Below are positions 33,702-43,679 of a stretch of DNA of 55,132 nt, piece by piece. Position 1 is the first letter of the stretch. Every line of letters starts with the position of its first letter. The DNA comes from an uncultured Succinivibrionaceae bacterium (GTDB lineage: Bacteria > Pseudomonadota > Gammaproteobacteria > Enterobacterales > Succinivibrionaceae). The position numbers and the translations under genes are program-made. The DNA is taken from the NCBI GenBank assembly GCA_900539665.1, contig UQCV01000007.1:1-55132 (forward strand), written 5' to 3'. The notes below the pieces were generated by a model, which searched no databases, was not told the DNA's origin, and saw nothing but the letters and a program-made list of their open reading frames with translations.

Positions 33702-34922
33702 TTAATTTGCCACCTCATTTGAGGACGTAGAAGTAGCGGGAGAAGTAGCATTAGCTTCCGCCGAAGTAGCATCAGTTTCTGTAGATATAGCGCTTGGCTC
33801 TCTAGAAGTGGCGCTTGGCGCCTCCACTTCAGCTCCTACCTGTGGCGTAGCTTCATTAGCCTTCTTTTCCGCCTCTTTTTGTTTTAAAGCTTCTTGGCCT
33901 TCACGTGTGTAGACCACTAACCTACCATCATTGGTCCGCATCACTTCAAGGTTTTCGAGATCCTTTTTCTTAACCCCGTTAGCCCCTGAAACGTCAACCT
34001 CATCATCCGGTAAAACTAAAAGCTTCTTTGGTTTAAACGCATACTTAGAAACTGCAATTACCACGCAGCGATTACGAGACCTGCCTTTAGCCGTTGAATT
34101 AGAAACGAATGGTGCATACTGCGCATACGCTTCAATTGCCATGCGATGTGGATCAATCCCAGCTTTAGCTAAAGCGTCAATAACACTGATAGAGCGCGCC
34201 GCACTTAAATACCAATTGTTCGCATAAACTTCATCGTGCACTAGTTCATTGTCAGTATAACCACGTACTCTGATGTAATTTGATAACGGTTTTAAGATTT
34301 CTCCGATACGAGCCAAAATTGGCTGCGCCCGATTTAAAACTGACGCACTATAAGGCGCAAAAACTAAAGCATCATTAAGTTCAATGGTGATCCAATTTTC
34401 TTGCTTGGTTACCGTCACCATGCCCTTAGATTCTAAATCCTCCAACGAACGGTTAATGTCGTCACGAATGGTATCAAATGGAGCACCCATTTGATAATTT
34501 CCAGGTTCGCTTTTAATGGATTCTTCAACGTCACTACGTGATTCTTCACCGCTAACCTCCGAACTCTTAAGCCCTACTGAATTGTCTTTAGGACGCCCCA
34601 TATCGAGCATCCCCCCACCACCTTTGCTTTCAGGCTGAATTAAAGATGGATTGGCCACGGTTGAAGACGCTAAGGCGGTAGTTAAAAATTCAGTCGCAAT
34701 GATTTTTTTATCATCCGCAAACCCTGTGGTAGTAGAAATAAGACCCATTTGTGAAAAGCTATCCATCAGCCCTTGAACCATGGCATTAGCTTCATTTTTA
34801 GAATTCATAGCAAAGCCATAAAGCACCACAAACAGGGCAAAAAGTAGCGTCATAAAATCCGCATAGGACACCATCCAGCGTTCCATGTTTTCATGTTCGG
34901 GAATTTTAGGTTTCTTAGCCAT
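33702..34922 (-). CDS. motD: Flagellar stator protein MotD (MotB family)
   Basis: 406 aa. A single membrane helix (about 17-40) carries the ion-carrying Asp22 in VSYADFMTLLFALF. After a linker come the plug region and an OmpA-like peptidoglycan-binding domain (about 175-300: FAPYSASVLNRAQPIL, RVRGYTDNE, LSAARS, GRSRNRCVVI). A Ser/Thr/Glu/Ala-rich tail of roughly 60 residues follows, not seen in short MotB proteins. With MotC it forms a second proton-type stator. The ribosome site is weak (GGA eight bases upstream). Confidence 0.92.
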   Translation of the reverse strand: MAKKPKIPEHENMERWMVSYADFMTLLFALFVVLYGFAMNSKNEANAMVQGLMDSFSQMGLISTTTGFADDKKIIATEFLTTALASSTVANPSLIQPESKGGGGMLDMGRPKDNSVGLKSSEVSGEESRSDVEESIKSEPGNYQMGAPFDTIRDDINRSLEDLESKGMVTVTKQENWITIELNDALVFAPYSASVLNRAQPILARIGEILKPLSNYIRVRGYTDNELVHDEVYANNWYLSAARSISVIDALAKAGIDPHRMAIEAYAQYAPFVSNSTAKGRSRNRCVVIAVSKYAFKPKKLLVLPDDEVDVSGANGVKKKDLENLEVMRTNDGRLVVYTREGQEALKQKEAEKKANEATPQVGAEVEAPSATSREPSAISTETDATSAEANATSPATSTSSNEVAN

Positions 34923-35241
34923 GAGGTTATTCCGTTATTTACTAGATTCGCATCATCTTCTAATTTAAGGTCTACTTAAAGACCATTTTTAGACTTTAAA
35001 TAAGCATTTTCGTAGCTTAGAGTTACTAGATGCGGTGAATAAATTTTTATTTAATCGTCTGTTAATTTGTCTGCTTTAGCAAGTAGCATATTGGCGATGA
35101 TTTATTTTTGGGGACTATTTTTGTGTTAGCTAAAAGAGAGCTATGCTTACTTTTAGCCAGGCGCGCAAATTTTAAAGCTTCCCCTAAAAGCTCGTTCGCG
35201 CTTTTAGTAGCCCTACGCTTAAACTCCTCTTCCCCCAATAA
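34923..35241. other. Intergenic region between motC and motD
   Basis: About 320 AT-rich bases inside what is usually a tightly spaced stator pair. No hairpin, RNA gene or sigma-28-like box that I would defend. Confidence 0.35.
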
Positions 35242-35982
35242 TTACAATTCCTGACCAGTAAAGACTGCTAAACGACGTTTAAGCTGCATGGTGTTTTCCC
35301 CATTGGCAATAGAGACTAACCCAACAATGGTCATTTCCTTAAATTGAGCAATATCGTGGTTAATAGCTTTAAAACGGTTACCCCCTGGGAGCAACACAAT
35401 ATTTGCCAAACCTACCCCGTAAATAGTCGCCACAAACGCCACCGCAATAGCCGGACCTAATTTTTCCGGTTGATCCAAAAGCCCCATCGCGTGAATAAGA
35501 CCAAGCACCGCCCCGATAATACCCATACATGGGCAGTAGCCGCCCATCGCTTCAACCACTTTGGCGTGTTGTTCTAGTTCATATTGTTCTTTTTCAATTA
35601 AGGCTTCTAAGATTTCTTGGAGCTGTTCTTTATCCACCCCATCGACAATCATTTGAACCCCTTGGCGGGTAAAGGTATCTTCAATTTGGGATAGTTGGTT
35701 TTCAAGTGCAAGCAACCCTTGTTGTCTTGCCACTTGTAACATGTTTTCTAATAATTCAGCCTGAGAAATTAAATCGTTGCGTGGTGGTGCGATCAACCAC
35801 TTCAATTTAATAAATGTTTGCAACACGATTTTAGGCGGGAACTGCACTAACCCCGAACCAGTAGCCGAACCAACTACAATAAGAAAGGCTGGCAAATCGA
35901 TAAGCGCGCTCGGATGCGACCCTTCGATCATCATCCCCGCAAGGATACAGCCGACCGCCAATAAGACCCCAAGCATGTTCAT
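35242..35982 (-). CDS. motC: Flagellar stator protein MotC (MotA family)
   Basis: 246 aa with four membrane helices (about 5-20, 28-48, 150-172 and 180-202). MotA-family marks: IDLPAFLIVVGSATG, the cytoplasmic loop with charged residues, VEAMGGYCPCMGIIGAVLGLIHAMG and AIAVAFVATIYGVGLAN. It makes the proton channel with MotD and exerts torque on FliG. The placement between cheB and motD matches the Pseudomonas motCD pair. GAGG lies eight bases before the ATG. Confidence 0.93.
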   Translation of the reverse strand: MNMLGVLLAVGCILAGMMIEGSHPSALIDLPAFLIVVGSATGSGLVQFPPKIVLQTFIKLKWLIAPPRNDLISQAELLENMLQVARQQGLLALENQLSQIEDTFTRQGVQMIVDGVDKEQLQEILEALIEKEQYELEQHAKVVEAMGGYCPCMGIIGAVLGLIHAMGLLDQPEKLGPAIAVAFVATIYGVGLANIVLLPGGNRFKAINHDIAQFKEMTIVGLVSIANGENTMQLKRRLAVFTGQEL

Positions 35983-36380
35983 AAGTATTTCCTCGCCTTT
36001 AGATTTTAGGTCACATGCGAACTAAAACCTCAATATGAATTCGGTAAGTTACGTTTGGCTTATAGCTTAGTAACTTAAATCTAGACTGTGGTGACTAGTT
36101 AACATCAAACCACCTAAACGCCTACGACTTTTGGTAAATTCTATAATTCTAAATTGAATTTTAAGGGCAATTTTTATTTTAAAATTGCTTTTGAACTTCA
36201 ATTTTAAAATTATAGTTTAAATTTTTAGCTTTTGTTTTTAAGCATTTGCTCTTTTTAGCTTTTGCTCTTTTTAGCTTTTGCTCGTTTTAGCTTTCGCAAG
36301 CCATGGTTTAGTTAAACTTTTAACGTTTAAACTCGTTACCAATTATTTGTATTTGGCCCTTGAATTAACTAAGTAAATTT
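35983..36380. other. Intergenic region between cheB and motC with 16-bp tandem repeats
   Basis: About 400 AT-rich bases. At 36252-36299 there are three copies of a TTTTTAGCTTTTGCTC unit (the third degenerate), preceded by a partial copy at about 36222. No RNA gene or terminator is seen. Confidence 0.6.
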
Positions 36381-37904
36381 TTACTTAGTTAATTCAGCTA
36401 CCATTTGCGGTGCAATCTCATCTATTGGTAATACATAATCTGCAAGCCCCGCTTCTACGACGGCCTTAGGCATCCCATAGATCACACAAGTTTCTTCATT
36501 TTGAGCTAAAATCGTCGCCCCTTGAGCGCGCAAAAGACTTGAACCTTTACGCCCATCAGCTCCCATCCCCGTTAAAACGCTAGCGAGAACTCTACCACGA
36601 TACGCTTGCGCTGCCGACCCAAAGGTAATATCCACACAAGGTTTGTAGTTGATTCCAGCGGGACTTGGGACAATCTTTAATGTAGCTTTATTGCCGATGC
36701 TTGATTCGACAAGCATTTGCATCCCCCCAGGAGCCACATACACATGGCCAGCAACAAGTTGGTCGCCATCTTTAGCTTCTGTGACCTTTAAGGCACATAG
36801 CTCATCTAAACGTTCCGCAAATGGACCAGTAAAACTACCTGGCATATGCTGCACAACTACCACCGGGACCGGTAAATCAGCCGGAAGGGCCGTAAGCACT
36901 GTTTGTAACGCAAGTGGTCCCCCAGTCGAGCTCCCAATAAATATCGCCGCAAACTTGCGGTTATAGGCAAGACTAGTTGGCGCCTTATCATTTACTGTTT
37001 CTTTAGAACTTTCTTTAGCATTTTCTTTAAAACTTTCTTTTAGATTACTAGTAAGCGCAGAAGCTCCTCTAGCCGACGTTTTATTCGGACTATGTAACCT
37101 TGTTCTAATCGCCGCCATGCGCTCAGAGATAGACGTGGTGTCTTTAGTAGTATTAGCCAAAGCCAACCCTTCCGCGCCTAAAGTTTGACTCGTGGCGCTC
37201 GAAGTAATTCTATTTAATCTTGACGCTAATGAGCTCGTTCGACTTGTTGCCTCTAAACCATTTTTAGTAAAAGTGGTCGTTCTAGAATCGGCCCCAATTG
37301 AAGCTTTATCTCTTAATAAGGTGTTTTCTCGTAACGAGGTGGTAGTTCTTAAGCTAGCACGTGCCCCCAATCCCTGAGTAGAGCTAGGGCTAAGCCCACT
37401 AGCTAAACTTGCGCTCCGCGGTTCAGTTCTTACGCTCGAATGCCCACTAAAACTAGCATGGGCCTGAGAAGTATGAGCATGTGGCCGGAAACGATGCATT
37501 GAGCCTTTTGCCCGGCCTAGCTCCCGCATTCTACCTATAAGTGCCTCTACTGATTCTTTCTTATTTTTTAAGATATCATCAAAGCACTTAGGCATAAAAT
37601 CCATGGCCCCTGCTTCGAGGGCATCAAGAGTAGCTTTAGCGCCTTGCTCAGTTAAAGAGGAGAACATTAAAACAGGAGTTGGGCAAACTTTCATGATTTC
37701 TCGAACTGCTTCAATGCCATTCATTACCGGCATTTCCACATCCATGGTCACCAGATCAGGTTTGAGTTCACGAACGCGCAGCACGGCGTCGCGGCCATTT
37801 TCCGCTTCGCCCGCGAGTTCAAGTTCGGGATCGCTAGCAATCATTTCTGCTAAACGTTTCCGAAAGAATCGTGAATCGTCAACTATTAAAACCCTAATCG
37901 TCAT
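36381..37904 (-). CDS. cheB: Protein-glutamate methylesterase CheB
   Basis: 507 aa from the ATG at 37904 (GGGAG five bases upstream); a TTG six codons earlier is less likely. The receiver domain (1-120) has Asp9-Asp10 and phospho-acceptor Asp55 in LVTMDVEMP. The C-terminal methylesterase (about 315-500) has the catalytic Ser in IGSSTGGPLAL, His in VVVQHMPGSFT and Asp in VLTGMGADG. It removes methyl groups from chemoreceptors for adaptation. The linker between domains is about 190 residues, rich in Ser, Thr, Ala and Arg, compared with about 20 in the 349-aa E. coli enzyme. It starts 33 bases after cheA. Confidence 0.95.
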   Translation of the reverse strand: MTIRVLIVDDSRFFRKRLAEMIASDPELELAGEAENGRDAVLRVRELKPDLVTMDVEMPVMNGIEAVREIMKVCPTPVLMFSSLTEQGAKATLDALEAGAMDFMPKCFDDILKNKKESVEALIGRMRELGRAKGSMHRFRPHAHTSQAHASFSGHSSVRTEPRSASLASGLSPSSTQGLGARASLRTTTSLRENTLLRDKASIGADSRTTTFTKNGLEATSRTSSLASRLNRITSSATSQTLGAEGLALANTTKDTTSISERMAAIRTRLHSPNKTSARGASALTSNLKESFKENAKESSKETVNDKAPTSLAYNRKFAAIFIGSSTGGPLALQTVLTALPADLPVPVVVVQHMPGSFTGPFAERLDELCALKVTEAKDGDQLVAGHVYVAPGGMQMLVESSIGNKATLKIVPSPAGINYKPCVDITFGSAAQAYRGRVLASVLTGMGADGRKGSSLLRAQGATILAQNEETCVIYGMPKAVVEAGLADYVLPIDEIAPQMVAELTK

Positions 37905-37937
37905 GCCAACTCCCCAAGACAATTACATACCTAAGAA

Positions 37938-40217
37938 CTAAACTCTACCAATAGGACGACTACTATGTAAAGTTGAAGCGTGTTTACTTGTGTATTTCTT
38001 TGCGTAAGCGCGCAATAAGTTCGGCACGTCGAGGATTAAGGCAATCCCCCCATCTGATGTTACAGTGGCGCCTGCCATCCCTGGAGTTCCGTGCAACAAA
38101 GAATCAAGAGGCTTAATAACCACTTCTTCTTGGCCGATCAACTCTTGCACCACAAAGGCTACTTGTGAGCCATTACCTTGCTGTACTAAGACTACATGAC
38201 CAACCTTAGGGTGAACACGTAATGCAGAATCGTCTTCTCCTGGTAATGATCTAGTTAACCAATCCTGCAAGAAGAATAACGGAATAGCCTTATCACGAAT
38301 GATAATCGTTGATTGGCCATCAACATTTCTGATGCCATCAAGAGGTAAGTAAAAAATTTCGCTCACTGAAGTTAAAGGCAAGGCAAAGACATGGTTACTA
38401 ACCTTAACCATCAAGGCAGGTAAAATAGCCAAAGTTAGAGGTACCTTGATTTCGATGGTAGTACCCACACCCTTTTCTGAATCAATTCTTAAAGAACCAT
38501 TGAGTTTGGTGATGTTGGTCTTAACCACGTCCATCCCCACCCCACGGCCGGAAATATCTGAAATCTGGGTTTTAGTGGAGAAGCCTGGCGCAAAAATCAA
38601 ATTGTAGGCATCAGCATCACTCATGCGCTGCGCCCCATCTTTATCCAAAATACCCTTTTTGATGGCAACATCCTTTAACTTATTAGGATCCATACCCGCC
38701 CCATCATCGATGATCTTAAGGAGAATATGATCACCTTGCTGTGAAGCACTTAAGGTAATAGTCCCGGTCTCAGGTTTTCCGGCAGCCCGTCTAACGTCAG
38801 GAGTTTCCACCCCATGGTCACATGAATTACGTACTAAGTGCACCATTGGATCGGCTAACGCATCGACTAGGTTCTTATCAAGGTCTGTATCTTCCCCGAT
38901 CATTACCAATTCGATCTTTTTACCTAAGCTACGAGCTAGGTCGCGCACAACGCGAGGGAAACGCCCGAAGACCTTTTTAATCGGTTGCATACGGGTCTTC
39001 ATCACTGCGCCTTGTAAATCCGCCGTAACGACATCAAGATTTGAAATTACTTTTACTAACTCTTCATCGTTTTTAACATTATTACTTATGCTCATTAAAC
39101 GATTACGAACCAAAACTAATTCCCCAACCATATTCATGATAACGTCAAGTGTCTTTGTATCAACACGAACGGTAGTTTCGGCCGCAGGGGTGGCTGGAGT
39201 TGCCGGATGAGCACTCTTAATTGGGGCTGAAGCTGGAGCCGCAGCTGAAGTAGGAGCCGGTGCTTGAGCTTTGGCCACAGTTGAAGTAGAAGTTGGTTCA
39301 CTTTTTACTGCTGAAGTCCCCAAAGTCGCACTTACGCTAGGCACAGAAGGTGCCACCTGTGGAGCTTGAGCCCCATGAGCTGCGTCATCATGCCCTGGAG
39401 CATGGCCTTTGCCATGTAATGAATCTAATAACGCTTCAAATTCGTCATCAGACATCGTGCCTTCAGTATCGGTAGGCTGTGCAATTTTTTGTTCTGGTTT
39501 AGCTTGAGGAGCGCTAGGCGCAACCGGGATAGTTACAGGTTTAGCCACCTTTAACATATCTTCAAATGCTGCATCAGTTGGGTCTACGGCGCTAGCCTTA
39601 TTTTGGGCATCTGCTTCACTCCCTGGCGCTACGCCTTTACCGTGTAAAGAATCAAGGAGCGCTTCAAATTCATCATCAGAAATGCTATCGATCCCGTCAC
39701 TTGGCATGGCGATCTTTTGTTCTTTCTTTGGCGCGCTAGCCACAGGAGCTGGGGCTGGAGTAACTGGAGCTGGTGGTGGAGTTACAGGCGCAGGTGCTGG
39801 TGCTGGAGCGGGTTCATCTGCGCTCTTAGGCTTACTTAACTCAACTAAGGCGGCAATCAGATCAGCTGGCGCTTCATCTGGTTCTTCCCCGTTTTGTACC
39901 TGCGCAAACATACTGCTAATGACGTCATGAGCCCGCAAAATGACATCCATGAGTTCAGAGTCAACTTTACGGCCCCCATTACGTAGGGTATCGAACACGT
40001 TTTCCGCTTTATGACAGGCGTTAACTAAGTTTTGTAGACCTAAAAAGCCGGCCCCACCTTTAACCGTGTGGAATCCACGGAAAATGGCGTTTAATAGCTC
40101 GTGATCCTCTGGACGTTTTTCTAGTTCTACCAATTCTTCCGATAACTGATCAATTATTTCACCAGCTTCAACGATAAAATCTTGTAGGATCTCTTGATCT
40201 GCCACTTCCAATGCCAT
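37938..40217 (-). CDS. cheA: Chemotaxis histidine kinase CheA
   Basis: 759 aa from the ATG at 40217 (AAAGG eight bases upstream; a GTG three codons earlier is possible). HPt domain with phospho-acceptor His50 in GFHTVKGGAG; a Pro/Ala-rich linker; dimerisation; the ATPase domain (NSCDHGVETPD, DDGAGMD, GRGVGMDVVK); and a C-terminal CheW-like domain ending about residue 745. A normal P2 domain is replaced by a disordered region with two near-identical 29-residue units around DDEFEALLDSLHGKG. It phosphorylates CheY and CheB. Confidence 0.96.
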   Translation of the reverse strand: MALEVADQEILQDFIVEAGEIIDQLSEELVELEKRPEDHELLNAIFRGFHTVKGGAGFLGLQNLVNACHKAENVFDTLRNGGRKVDSELMDVILRAHDVISSMFAQVQNGEEPDEAPADLIAALVELSKPKSADEPAPAPAPAPVTPPPAPVTPAPAPVASAPKKEQKIAMPSDGIDSISDDEFEALLDSLHGKGVAPGSEADAQNKASAVDPTDAAFEDMLKVAKPVTIPVAPSAPQAKPEQKIAQPTDTEGTMSDDEFEALLDSLHGKGHAPGHDDAAHGAQAPQVAPSVPSVSATLGTSAVKSEPTSTSTVAKAQAPAPTSAAAPASAPIKSAHPATPATPAAETTVRVDTKTLDVIMNMVGELVLVRNRLMSISNNVKNDEELVKVISNLDVVTADLQGAVMKTRMQPIKKVFGRFPRVVRDLARSLGKKIELVMIGEDTDLDKNLVDALADPMVHLVRNSCDHGVETPDVRRAAGKPETGTITLSASQQGDHILLKIIDDGAGMDPNKLKDVAIKKGILDKDGAQRMSDADAYNLIFAPGFSTKTQISDISGRGVGMDVVKTNITKLNGSLRIDSEKGVGTTIEIKVPLTLAILPALMVKVSNHVFALPLTSVSEIFYLPLDGIRNVDGQSTIIIRDKAIPLFFLQDWLTRSLPGEDDSALRVHPKVGHVVLVQQGNGSQVAFVVQELIGQEEVVIKPLDSLLHGTPGMAGATVTSDGGIALILDVPNLLRAYAKKYTSKHASTLHSSRPIGRV

Positions 40218-40421
40218 AGCAACCACCTTTTAATAATTCATCTACCTTGATAACTTGAGCTAACCAAACCAACCAAAACTTATTACTTTCCACCTTAAAA
40301 GCATTATTTGCACTTAACATAAGTGACATCATAATCGTTATCAAACTATCAACAATTAGAACCCATTTACCATATAAGCCCAAATAACAATAACTAAGTA
40401 TGGTACTAATAATATCTTACT

Positions 40422-41195
40422 TTAGAACCCTAAAGACGCTAACAGATCATCGACATCGTCTTGCGAACTAGCCACGTCTTCACGTTCTTCCTTGTTCATG
40501 ATTGGCCCTTCTGGAGCTAGTTTTCTAGCTTCCTGTTCAGCCTTGGTTTCACGGTTTTCAAATTTAACGTTTTGTTCACTAAACTGTCGTAAAAGTTCGA
40601 GCAATTTGCTTTCGACTTCACCAACTAAGTTAATGACCTTGTTAATCATTTGCCCAGTAAGATCTTGGAAATCCTGGGCCATTAAAATTTCTGTCAGCTG
40701 AGCACATAGAGTTTCAGAGTCTCGTTTTGACTCTTCAATCAAACCATCAAGCTTATGACACAAGGACACAAAAGTCGCTTTCTCAATCTTTTTGTGCATA
40801 AGTGCATCCCACATCGGTTGGATTTCTTTGATGGAAGACTGCAAGTTTTGCGCTAACGGCATGCAATTATCCACGGCATCCATGGTTCGATTAGCAGCCT
40901 TATCAGTCATGGTAATGATGTAGCGCAGACGCTCAGTTGCATCAGGCATCTCATGTTCGGCAATGGTCTGTAGTCTAGAATCCACGCTGAAATTTAAAAT
41001 TCCATCGTGTAAGCTTCTAGCCATCCGGCCAAGCTCAGCGTATAGACTCATTTCGTTACGATGCACGATCCCAAGAATAATCTTGTCGGCTTCTTCTTGG
41101 TAACCGTCTTCTAAATACTCAAGCATCTGTCTAGCTTCAGCTAGTGTTACTAATGGTTCTCTTTCTGGGGCTTCACCCTTTCCGGCATTTTCCAT
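40422..41195 (-). CDS. cheZ: CheY-P phosphatase CheZ
   Basis: 257 aa. Long helices form the four-helix bundle; the catalytic region contains ILMAQDFQDLTGQMINKV with the Gln-Asp-Asp-Thr-Gln order typical of CheZ. The C-terminal peptide DVDDLLASLGF is the CheY-P docking tail. It speeds CheY dephosphorylation. GGAG lies eight bases before the ATG. It is separated from cheY by an unusual 720-bp gap but is closely followed by cheA. Confidence 0.95.
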   Translation of the reverse strand: MENAGKGEAPEREPLVTLAEARQMLEYLEDGYQEEADKIILGIVHRNEMSLYAELGRMARSLHDGILNFSVDSRLQTIAEHEMPDATERLRYIITMTDKAANRTMDAVDNCMPLAQNLQSSIKEIQPMWDALMHKKIEKATFVSLCHKLDGLIEESKRDSETLCAQLTEILMAQDFQDLTGQMINKVINLVGEVESKLLELLRQFSEQNVKFENRETKAEQEARKLAPEGPIMNKEEREDVASSQDDVDDLLASLGF

Positions 41196-41918
41196 CTCAT
41201 AAACTCCAGTTCTGTTCCATACTTCTTAAAATAACAGCTTCAAGTTTGTATGGATGCATATTTAACCTTGAGGTTGAGCCAAACTCTTCACCTAAAATGT
41301 AACGTTAAAAAAGACCAAGTTTTTAAGTTTATTTGACTTTTAAAATTGTTTAATTTATTAATATTATTTAACATATTAAACAATTTTTATATAATCTTAA
41401 AAATTGCTAACCTCAAAACATTAGGCAAACTAACTTTAAGCATTAAAATTTTTAATAAAAACAGGCTTTATCATTATTTCTTTTTTGAAGGATTAAGCAC
41501 TTTACAAATACTTATATCCTTCAGACAAGCATAACGCTCAAGTCTTTACCTAAAATTAACCACTCTGGTTTTAAAGTTAATTAACGTTTCATACTTAGGC
41601 TTAAATCTAGCTCAGGCTTAAATCTAGCCTTCAAGTTTAAAAATGTTTCCCTTAAGTTTTAACTAAAAACAAACGGCCTTTTATATTTTTATAAAGTGAC
41701 CTTGAGTTTAGCTATGTTGTTATGGACCATTATTAGATCATTAGTCCATGTTTACTGTGTACGTTTTAATTGGTTTATCTTTCTAATTTGGATTTTGATG
41801 CATTCCTAAAAGATAAAAAACCAAATTTGTTCTAAGTTTTTCTAGTTTTGGTTCATAGCTTTAAGTTGTATGGTTAAAAATTTTAACCTTATGTTTTAGG
41901 TTTAATTAAACCTAAAAC
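41196..41918. other. AT-rich spacer between cheY and cheZ
   Basis: About 720 bases where many relatives have almost none. It contains a perfect 12-bp inverted repeat AAATTGTTTAAT/ATTAAACAATTT (41343-41354, 41375-41386) and a direct repeat of AGGCTTAAATCTAGC near 41597-41630. No gene, IS remnant or RNA gene is recognised. Confidence 0.5.
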
Positions 41919-42302
41919 TTAACCAATACGTTCAAAAATCTTATCGAGCTTTTCTTTTAAGGTCGCTGCGGTAAATGGCTTTACAATATAACCGTTAATA
42001 CCAGCTTGAGCCGCTTCGATAATCTGTTCACGCTTAGCTTCCGCAGTTACCATAAGTACAGGTAAGCTCTTAAGCTTTTCGTCTGCACGAATAGCTTTTA
42101 ATAAATCAATCCCTTGCATCCCAGGCATGTTCCAATCTGTAATCACAAACTGAAAATCACCGCCTTTTAGCATTGGCAGAGCAGTTGTGCCGTCGTCAGC
42201 TTCCTGAGTGTTGTTAAACCCAAGATCGCGCAACAAATTTTTAATAATACGGCGCATAGTTGAGAAATCATCAACGATTAGGATTTTGATGTTAGTATCC
42301 AC
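41919..42302 (-). CDS. cheY: Chemotaxis response regulator CheY
   Basis: 127 aa, a single receiver domain. Acidic pocket Asp11-Asp12, phospho-acceptor Asp56 in FVITDWNMPGM, the switch Thr in VTAEA and Lys108 in VKPF. Phosphorylated CheY binds the flagellar motor switch. The start is GTG at 42302 with a strong GGAGGAT upstream. Confidence 0.97.
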   Translation of the reverse strand: MDTNIKILIVDDFSTMRRIIKNLLRDLGFNNTQEADDGTTALPMLKGGDFQFVITDWNMPGMQGIDLLKAIRADEKLKSLPVLMVTAEAKREQIIEAAQAGINGYIVKPFTAATLKEKLDKIFERIG

Positions 42303-42893
42303 TGTAATATCCTCCGAAAAAATCCTTATAAGTTAACCGGTATCTTCTTATAATTCCTAAGGATTTTATAAACAATTCATGTTGCCGATATTATGCACAG
42401 CTAGCGCAAAAAATACAGAGATCTATACAGCAAAATACAGTCCATAACCGCAAAATGTAAGGCCTACCTCACTTTTAGGAGTGTAAGGCGTGTAAACACT
42501 CCTAAAAAACCAACTAATTCACAGGAATTTTGGCGGGTACGTCTTCGCTTGCGACCTATTTTTTTCTTACAACATAAAACCATGCAAAAACATAGACTTA
42601 GAATTAGAGAAATATGAACCAAATATGGACCAAATATGAAAAAGAAAAAAAGGAATGTAAGGAAAAAAATGCGGGAACAAAAAACGGTAACAAGCAATAG
42701 AAAAGTAAGAAGCGATAGAAAAATAAGAAGAAAGAACAGCAAAAGTCCCAAAAGAAAAAGTAGTAAAAGCAGATTTAGAACACCTCTAGGGGTGACAAAA
42801 GCGAGAGCCCCAAACAGCCTTGACCAGTAATTAACGTGCTTGACTTTTTTATTTAACTAATTAACGTAATTAACGTACTACATCCGCATCGAT
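42303..42893. other. Spacer between fliA and cheY with hairpin and purine tract
   Basis: About 590 bases. TTTTAGGAGTGT/ACACTCCTAAAA (42473-42484, 42496-42507) is a perfect 12-bp inverted repeat. From about 42615 to 42780 the plus strand is almost all A and G. A Lys/Arg-rich frame there (42636-42830) has no ribosome site and is a by-product of that composition. Confidence 0.5.
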
Positions 42894-43679
42894 TCAATCT
42901 TCGCCGGAGAGCCATTCTTTTAGCATAGACCGAATTCTAGCTAAAGCCTGGGACATTATTTGATAAGCTCGAGCTTCGCTTAGGTCTAGAATTTCCCCGA
43001 CTTCTCTAAAGTTCATGCCTTCGTTATAGTAAAGACTGACCACTAAAGCTTCCCGTGGTGGTAGTTTTTTTAACGCCGTAGCAAGTTCCGTGGTAAAACG
43101 CGCTTTAAGCATTTGTTTTTCAGGAGAGGCAAAAATCCCTGTATCTTTGTTGTCATCATGCAAAAAATCATCGGCTGATTCGCCTAGATCTTCGATGCCA
43201 ATAAGCTTACTATTTGCGCCATCTAGAAGCATCCGGTTATATTCATCAAGAGAGACGCCGAGCTTCCCAGCAACTTCTGTATCGGTTGGTTGACGTCCAA
43301 GTTTAGCAGCGAGTTTGGACATGGCTTCAGATACAGCTCGGCTATTTTGATTTACCGCCCGCGGCGCCCAATCATAGCGTCGAACTTCATCAATCATGGC
43401 CCCACTAATACGACGATAAGCAAAGGTCTCAAAACTAGCCCCTTTTTCATTATTAGCATCGTAGGTTTGGCTCGCTTCAAGTAGACCAATCATCCCAGCT
43501 TGAATTAAATCATCAAGCTGTACGCATTTAGGAAATCGAGCAATATGATATAGCGCCACCCTCTTCACCAAAGGGGCGTATCTCATCAGAACCTCTTCAC
43601 GCGGATCCTTTTGCTTTCTGTATGCATCCAATGGATTCAAGATTGTTACCTGCTTAGCATGATTGCTGTTACTTAGCAT
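42894..43679 (-). CDS. fliA: Flagellar sigma factor FliA (sigma-28)
   Basis: 261 aa. Region 2: YAPLVKRVALYHIARFP, LDDLIQAGMIGLLEA, ASFETFAYRRISGAMIDEVRRYDWAPR. Region 3 and region 4: LPPREALVVSLYYNEGMNFREVGEILDLSEARAYQI. It directs RNA polymerase to late flagellar and chemotaxis promoters and is held by FlgM. No convincing ribosome site precedes the ATG at 43679; a TTG at codon 14 has a better spaced AGG, so the true start could be there. The order flhG-fliA-cheY matches Vibrio and Pseudomonas. Confidence 0.96.
   Translation of the reverse strand: MLSNSNHAKQVTILNPLDAYRKQKDPREEVLMRYAPLVKRVALYHIARFPKCVQLDDLIQAGMIGLLEASQTYDANNEKGASFETFAYRRISGAMIDEVRRYDWAPRAVNQNSRAVSEAMSKLAAKLGRQPTDTEVAGKLGVSLDEYNRMLLDGANSKLIGIEDLGESADDFLHDDNKDTGIFASPEKQMLKARFTTELATALKKLPPREALVVSLYYNEGMNFREVGEILDLSEARAYQIMSQALARIRSMLKEWLSGED

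Noticed and set aside
41346..41534. 62-codon frame in the cheY-cheZ gap
   Set aside because: Ile/Leu/Asn/Lys composition of AT-rich spacer DNA; it overlaps an inverted repeat and lacks a ribosome site.
42370..42400. GCCGATAT resembling a sigma-28 -10 box
   Set aside because: The TAAA upstream is only 11 bases away rather than about 15, and the site points away from cheY.
42636..42830. Lys/Arg-rich 64-codon frame
   Set aside because: It is produced by the purine tract; no ribosome site and no recognisable domain.
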